Shown here piece by piece: positions 60,540-64,000 of a DNA stretch of 64,000 nucleotides. The number at the start of each line of letters is the position of its first letter. Position 1 is the stretch's first letter. The notes beneath the pieces are model-generated. The model had not been told where the DNA came from, did no database searches, and was given only the letters and a program-made list of their open reading frames with translations. Both the position numbers and the translations under genes were made by a program. Source of the DNA: Capsulimonas corticalis (lineage in GTDB: Bacteria > Armatimonadota > Armatimonadia > Armatimonadales > Capsulimonadaceae); NCBI RefSeq assembly GCF_003574315.2, contig NZ_AP025739.1, positions 5,084,001 to 5,148,000 on the forward strand, read 5' to 3'.

Positions 60540-61691
60540 ATGGCCATCACCGCGCGTACGATCAATCAGGATCGCCTCGTCAACCTCTTCCTGGATCTCG
60601 CCCGCCAGAATACGCCGCCGCGCGCGGAAAAGGCGGCGAGCGACATTGCGTTTCGACTGCTGGAAACCCTCGGCTTCACCTGTGAATATGACGACGCCGG
60701 CGAGAAGGTCGGCGGCAATGTCGGCAATTTGATCGCCTTCAAAAAAGGAACGGTGGAGGGAGCGCCTCCCATCTTCTTCTCCGCGCACTTCGACACTGTG
60801 GAGCCGACGCCGGGTTTGGAGCCCATCATCGAAGGCGACATTATCCGCTCGGACGGCAAGACGATTGTCGGCGCCGACGATATCGGCGGCCTCGCGCCCA
60901 TTATTGAGGCGATGGCGGTTCTGCACGAGGAGCAGATCCCGCATGGCGATATTCAGCTGCTGCTGACGATCTGCGAGGAGATCGGCCTCGTCGGCGCCAA
61001 GCACCTCGATCCACGGCGAATTCAGGCGAAGTACGGCTTTGTGCTGGACGCCGGGCCGCCGGTTGGATCGTTTATCTACCATGCGCCGACGCAGGATATC
61101 TTTGAGGTTTGGATCCATGGGCGCGCGGCGCACGCCGGGGCGCAGCCGGAGGACGGGATCTCCGCGCTCCATGTCGCCGCGAAGGCGGTCGCGCGCATGA
61201 AGATCGGGCGCGTCGATCATGAGACGACGGCCAACGTCGGCATTATCCACAGCGGCACGGCGACAAATATCATTCCTTTCGAATGCTATTTGAAGTGCGA
61301 GACGCGCTCGCGCACCTCCCGCAAAGTCGATGAGCAGCGCGATTTGATGATCGCCATTTTCCAAGAAGAAGCGGAAGCGGCCGGGGCCACGGTGACCGTC
61401 AAGGTTGACCGTGCCTACAACGGCTATGAGCTCGCCATGGACGCGCCGGTGCTGCTGATTGGACAGGAAGCGACGGAAAGTATCGGCATGGAGCACCTGC
61501 TGCGCGTCACCGGCGGCGGCGCGGATGCGAATATCTTCAACGCCAATGGATTCCCAACCACGGTGCTTGGATGCGGCATGACGAATATCCACCGTCACGA
61601 CGAGTATATTCACATCTCGGACATGGTGAAGAGCGCGCAGCTGGTTCTGGCGATCACGGAAACGGCCGCGCGCTGGTCTGAGAAGGACTGA
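60540..61691 (+). CDS. M20 family metallopeptidase (peptidase T-like)
   Basis: 383 aa. Di-zinc aminopeptidase family. Ligand-bearing motifs: H83-F-D85 in FFSAHFDTVEPT, bridging D113/D114 in GADDIGG, and the E146-E147 pair in CEEIGL. The dimerisation insert contains GRAAHAGAQPEDG, as in PepT and related enzymes. The ATG at 60540 has AGGAG 12 nt upstream. Substrate (tripeptide or other) is not decided. Followed 2 bp later by DUF3866. Confidence 0.92.
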   Translation: MAITARTINQDRLVNLFLDLARQNTPPRAEKAASDIAFRLLETLGFTCEYDDAGEKVGGNVGNLIAFKKGTVEGAPPIFFSAHFDTVEPTPGLEPIIEGDIIRSDGKTIVGADDIGGLAPIIEAMAVLHEEQIPHGDIQLLLTICEEIGLVGAKHLDPRRIQAKYGFVLDAGPPVGSFIYHAPTQDIFEVWIHGRAAHAGAQPEDGISALHVAAKAVARMKIGRVDHETTANVGIIHSGTATNIIPFECYLKCETRSRTSRKVDEQRDLMIAIFQEEAEAAGATVTVKVDRAYNGYELAMDAPVLLIGQEATESIGMEHLLRVTGGGADANIFNANGFPTTVLGCGMTNIHRHDEYIHISDMVKSAQLVLAITETAARWSEKD

Positions 61692-61693
61692 GT

Positions 61694-62710
61694 ATGCTCG
61701 CCCAGACGAGAGGCCAGGTCGCGGAAGTCAGCGATCTGGACTCCGACGCTCAGGATTTGATTGTCCTCGCCGCCGGCTCGCGGCGGCGCGCCGTGAACTA
61801 TCGCACTCTGACGGGCGACGCCGGGATCGGAGATGAAGTCCTGCTCAACATCACGGGAGTGGCGCTCAAGCTCGGCACCGGCGGCGTCGATTTCGTAATG
61901 GCGAATCTGTCCCGAACGCCGGAGTTTGCCGGGGGGAACGACGGCCATATCATCAAAGCCCGATATCTGCCCTGCCAGCACAGCGTTCTGACGCTTGAAG
62001 AGCAAGCTCGGTATGCAGACATTTGGGAGCGTGGTCTGGACGAGTTTCCCGTTCTCGTGGGCCAGCTTCACTCACAGGTGATCCCGACGGCGTGCGGCCT
62101 GCTGGAGCAGGGTAAGCGGCGCATCGCTTATGTGATGACCGACGCCGCCGCGCTGCCGCTCGCATTCAGCAAAACGATCCGGGCAGCGCGCGCGCAAGGC
62201 GTTATCGCGACGACAATCACATGCGGCCAGGCGTTTGGCGGCGATTATGAAACGGTTACGCCGCACTCCGCGCTGCTGGCGGCGAAACACATCGCGGACG
62301 CGGACGCCGTCATCGTCTGTCAGGGACCGGGAAATGCGGGCACGGGCACGCGTTACGGCTTTAGCGGCGTCGAGCAGGCGGGAATTCTGGACATCGCCGC
62401 GCGTCTCGGCGGAACGCCAATCGCCATCGCGCGCATGTCCGCCGGCGATGCGCGCCCGCGTCATCAGGGCGTCAGCCACCATACGCGGACAACGTTAGAC
62501 CTGACCTACGCTCGCTGTGTCGTTCCCATTCCCATCGGCCATGATGGAGCCGGGATTCCCGATCGTCACAACGTCAAATACGTGGAAGGCTACGACGCAG
62601 CGCTGGCCCGGCTGCGCGCGACAGGGATCTCGGTCACGACGATGGGCCGCGATCTGGATCAAGACCCGCTCTTTTTCGCCGCCGCCGCCTGCGCGGGGCT
62701 GGCGGCGTAA
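61694..62710 (+). CDS. DUF3866 family protein
   Basis: 338 aa. The family signature is strong: GNAGTGTRYGFSGVEQAG with RMSAGDARPRHQGVSHHT. No enzymatic function is established for the family. It begins 2 bp after the M20 peptidase stop and is probably co-transcribed with it. No membrane segment. Confidence 0.9.
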   Translation: MLAQTRGQVAEVSDLDSDAQDLIVLAAGSRRRAVNYRTLTGDAGIGDEVLLNITGVALKLGTGGVDFVMANLSRTPEFAGGNDGHIIKARYLPCQHSVLTLEEQARYADIWERGLDEFPVLVGQLHSQVIPTACGLLEQGKRRIAYVMTDAAALPLAFSKTIRAARAQGVIATTITCGQAFGGDYETVTPHSALLAAKHIADADAVIVCQGPGNAGTGTRYGFSGVEQAGILDIAARLGGTPIAIARMSAGDARPRHQGVSHHTRTTLDLTYARCVVPIPIGHDGAGIPDRHNVKYVEGYDAALARLRATGISVTTMGRDLDQDPLFFAAAACAGLAA

Positions 62711-62735
62711 CGACGCGATCAAAGGCAATTTTACG

Positions 62736-63617
62736 ATGCTGACGATCTTCACAATACCCAAGGCGTTTCGAGGCCATAACGGCGTCATCCAGCGCAACGC
62801 CATCAAAAGCTGGACTCTCTTAAATTCGCCTTGTGAAATTATTCTGCTCGGCGACGATCCGGGCACGGCGGAAATCGCCGCCGAGCTTGGCCTGAAGCAT
62901 ATCCCCGACATCGCTCGTAACGAATTCGGCACGCCGCTGATTAGCGACATGTTCGCACAGGCGGAACGGATTGCGAGCTATCCGCTGATGTGTTACATCA
63001 ACGCGGATATTATTCTGCTTGACGATTTCCTCACGACGACCGAATTTGTTATGAGGCGCTGTCGCAAGTTTCTCCTGGTCGGCCGCCGACGCGACCTGGA
63101 TATTACCGAGCCGATCGATTTCGCCAATCCCAATTGGAAAGCCGATCTTCGAAAGTGGGCGCATGACGAAGGCAAGCTTTATAGCGTCGCCGGAGTGGAC
63201 CACTTTATTTTTCCAAAAGGATTGTTCGGAGAGATCCCGCCGTTCGCCATTGGACGCACGGTTTGGGACAACTGGTTGATGTTTCAGGCGCGTAATCGCG
63301 GCGGCCATCTGGTCGACGCCACGCAAACCATGACCGTGGTCCATCAAAATCACGATTATTCCCATGTCTCCGCCAAAGCCGGCGACGCCTGGAACGGGCT
63401 TGAAGCGCAGCGAAATCGGGAGATGGCGGGAAGCCACCTGCATGTATTTACGCTGGATGACGCCACATTGGTAGTCCTTCCTCACGATTCAGGAATGCGC
63501 CTGCGCCGAATTTTCACCAAGCTCCACATTGCCCGAATCCGTGTGCTTCACCCCAATCTCGCCGGACTATTTCGATTTGCCCACGTCATTCTTCGGCCCT
63601 TCCGGCGTGTCGCTTAG
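62736..63617 (+). CDS. Putative GT-A-fold glycosyltransferase-like protein
   Basis: 293 aa. Not matched to a named family. The first half resembles nucleotide-sugar transferases: LTIFTIPKAFRGHNGVIQRNAIKSW, then a NADIILLDD (DxD-like) and a long beta-rich part with FIFPKGLFGEIPPFAIGRTVWDNW. ATG at 62736 is chosen; an upstream frame from 62517 would overlap DUF3866. Directly downstream is a nucleotide-sugar dehydrogenase start, which supports a polysaccharide context. Confidence 0.7.
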   Translation: MLTIFTIPKAFRGHNGVIQRNAIKSWTLLNSPCEIILLGDDPGTAEIAAELGLKHIPDIARNEFGTPLISDMFAQAERIASYPLMCYINADIILLDDFLTTTEFVMRRCRKFLLVGRRRDLDITEPIDFANPNWKADLRKWAHDEGKLYSVAGVDHFIFPKGLFGEIPPFAIGRTVWDNWLMFQARNRGGHLVDATQTMTVVHQNHDYSHVSAKAGDAWNGLEAQRNREMAGSHLHVFTLDDATLVVLPHDSGMRLRRIFTKLHIARIRVLHPNLAGLFRFAHVILRPFRRVA

Positions 63618-63643
63618 CCCTAAGACAATGAGGTCGTCATTTC

Positions 63644-64000
63644 ATGCAAACCAGTGAAGCGCTTCGTCCATTCCAAACCGTGTCGGTCATCGGCCTCGGT
63701 AAGCTCGGAATCCCCATCGCGGCGTGTTACGCGGAACGGGGATACAACGTGATCGGCGTCGACGTCAATCCACACAATGTTGACTGCGTGAGTCGAGGCG
63801 TCTCGCCGATCTACGAGCCAGGGCTCGCCGAAATGCTCGCGGCGAACCATGACCGCATACAGGCGACCCAGGACACGGAGCAGGCTGTTTTGGACTCGCA
63901 GGCGACGTTTATCATCGTGCCAACCCCCAGCCAGGAAGACGGATCCTTCTCAATACAGTATGTGATTGATGCATGCGAGCATATTGGAGTCGCGCTGAGA
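63644..64000 (+). CDS. Nucleotide-sugar dehydrogenase (UDP-glucose/GDP-mannose family), 3' end cut
   Basis: 119 residues are visible before the window ends. N-terminal Rossmann motif VSVIGLGKLGIPIAACYAE, then GVDVNPHNVDCVSRG and YEPGLAEML, then VPTPSQEDGSFS: the signature of UDP-glucose 6-dehydrogenase/UDP-N-acetyl-hexosamine dehydrogenase. Which sugar is used cannot be told from the fragment. The ATG at 63644 is 26 bp after the previous stop. Confidence 0.9.
   Translation, partial: MQTSEALRPFQTVSVIGLGKLGIPIAACYAERGYNVIGVDVNPHNVDCVSRGVSPIYEPGLAEMLAANHDRIQATQDTEQAVLDSQATFIIVPTPSQEDGSFSIQYVIDACEHIGVALR

Overview
The window is GC-rich (about 60-63% by eye), densely packed chromosome. All of its recognisable genes are housekeeping, envelope or regulatory genes; no phage, IS element, CRISPR array, rRNA or tRNA was seen. 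The gene mix is a full cytochrome c maturation System I (ccmABCDEF), type III flagellar export genes (fliQ-fliR-flhB), RNase J in an asd-dapA-rnj block, and the core nusA-rnpM-infB-DUF503-rbfA-nrnA-truB-ribF operon. Secreted carbohydrate-active proteins, multi-GAF sensor kinases and a WYL regulator are also present. This mix suggests a diderm-like Terrabacteria lineage. My best guess is Armatimonadota (Capsulimonas-like); that is an inference from content, not a tested placement.

Layout. 1-4.7 kb (minus): a 1218-residue multi-GAF/PAS histidine kinase followed by an NtrC-type response regulator cut by the window edge. 4.8-5.8 kb: a small hypothetical protein and membrane-anchored MsrB. 5.8-13.4 kb: the translation/RNA operon, starting at nusA without rimP, with overlapping stop/start codons from rbfA to ribF. 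13.5-17.3 kb: a secreted beta-helix protein with a 186-residue internal duplication and an AI-2E family permease. 17.3-22.5 kb: rpsO, pnp, an M16 protease and dapB. 22.5-26.7 kb: a secreted GH5 enzyme, a dolichol-phosphate-mannose-synthase-like GT2 and a hybrid kinase with a degenerate receiver. 26.9-30.7 kb: asd, dapA, rnj. 30.67-30.83 kb: a MITE-like inverted repeat. 30.9-36.1 kb: Mrp ATPase, a short MraY/WecA-like transferase, a convergent FHA-NlpC/P60 pair and an NHL protein. 36.1-39.5 kb: DUF2203, queG, transketolase.

39.5-41.8 kb is the most accessory-looking stretch. It holds a low-GC gene with a PARP-like ADP-ribosyltransferase signature plus a small basic partner, a CxxC protein, a fatty acid hydroxylase and a 45-residue membrane protein. 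41.8-47.6 kb (minus) carries a GH43-like protein, a WYL regulator, an rlmN-NYN-domain pair and a ComEC-like protein that has lost its metal ligands. 47.8-53.8 kb is ccmABCDEF followed by panD and queD. 53.9-58.7 kb is fliQ-fliR-flhB and a zinc-ribbon TPR protein. 58.7-64 kb holds an Asn/Asp-rich secreted protein, a small membrane protein, fabI, an M20 peptidase, DUF3866, a GT-A-like protein and the start of a nucleotide-sugar dehydrogenase.

Regulatory reading. Several promoters share a pattern of -35 TTGCGN or TTGACW, an 18-bp spacer and -10 TATAAT/TATACT. At rlmN and ccmA the start codon lies exactly 6 nt after the -10 hexamer, which predicts leaderless mRNAs. The leads most worth following are the PARP-like two-gene module, the rlmN-NYN ribonuclease operon and the leaderless promoters.
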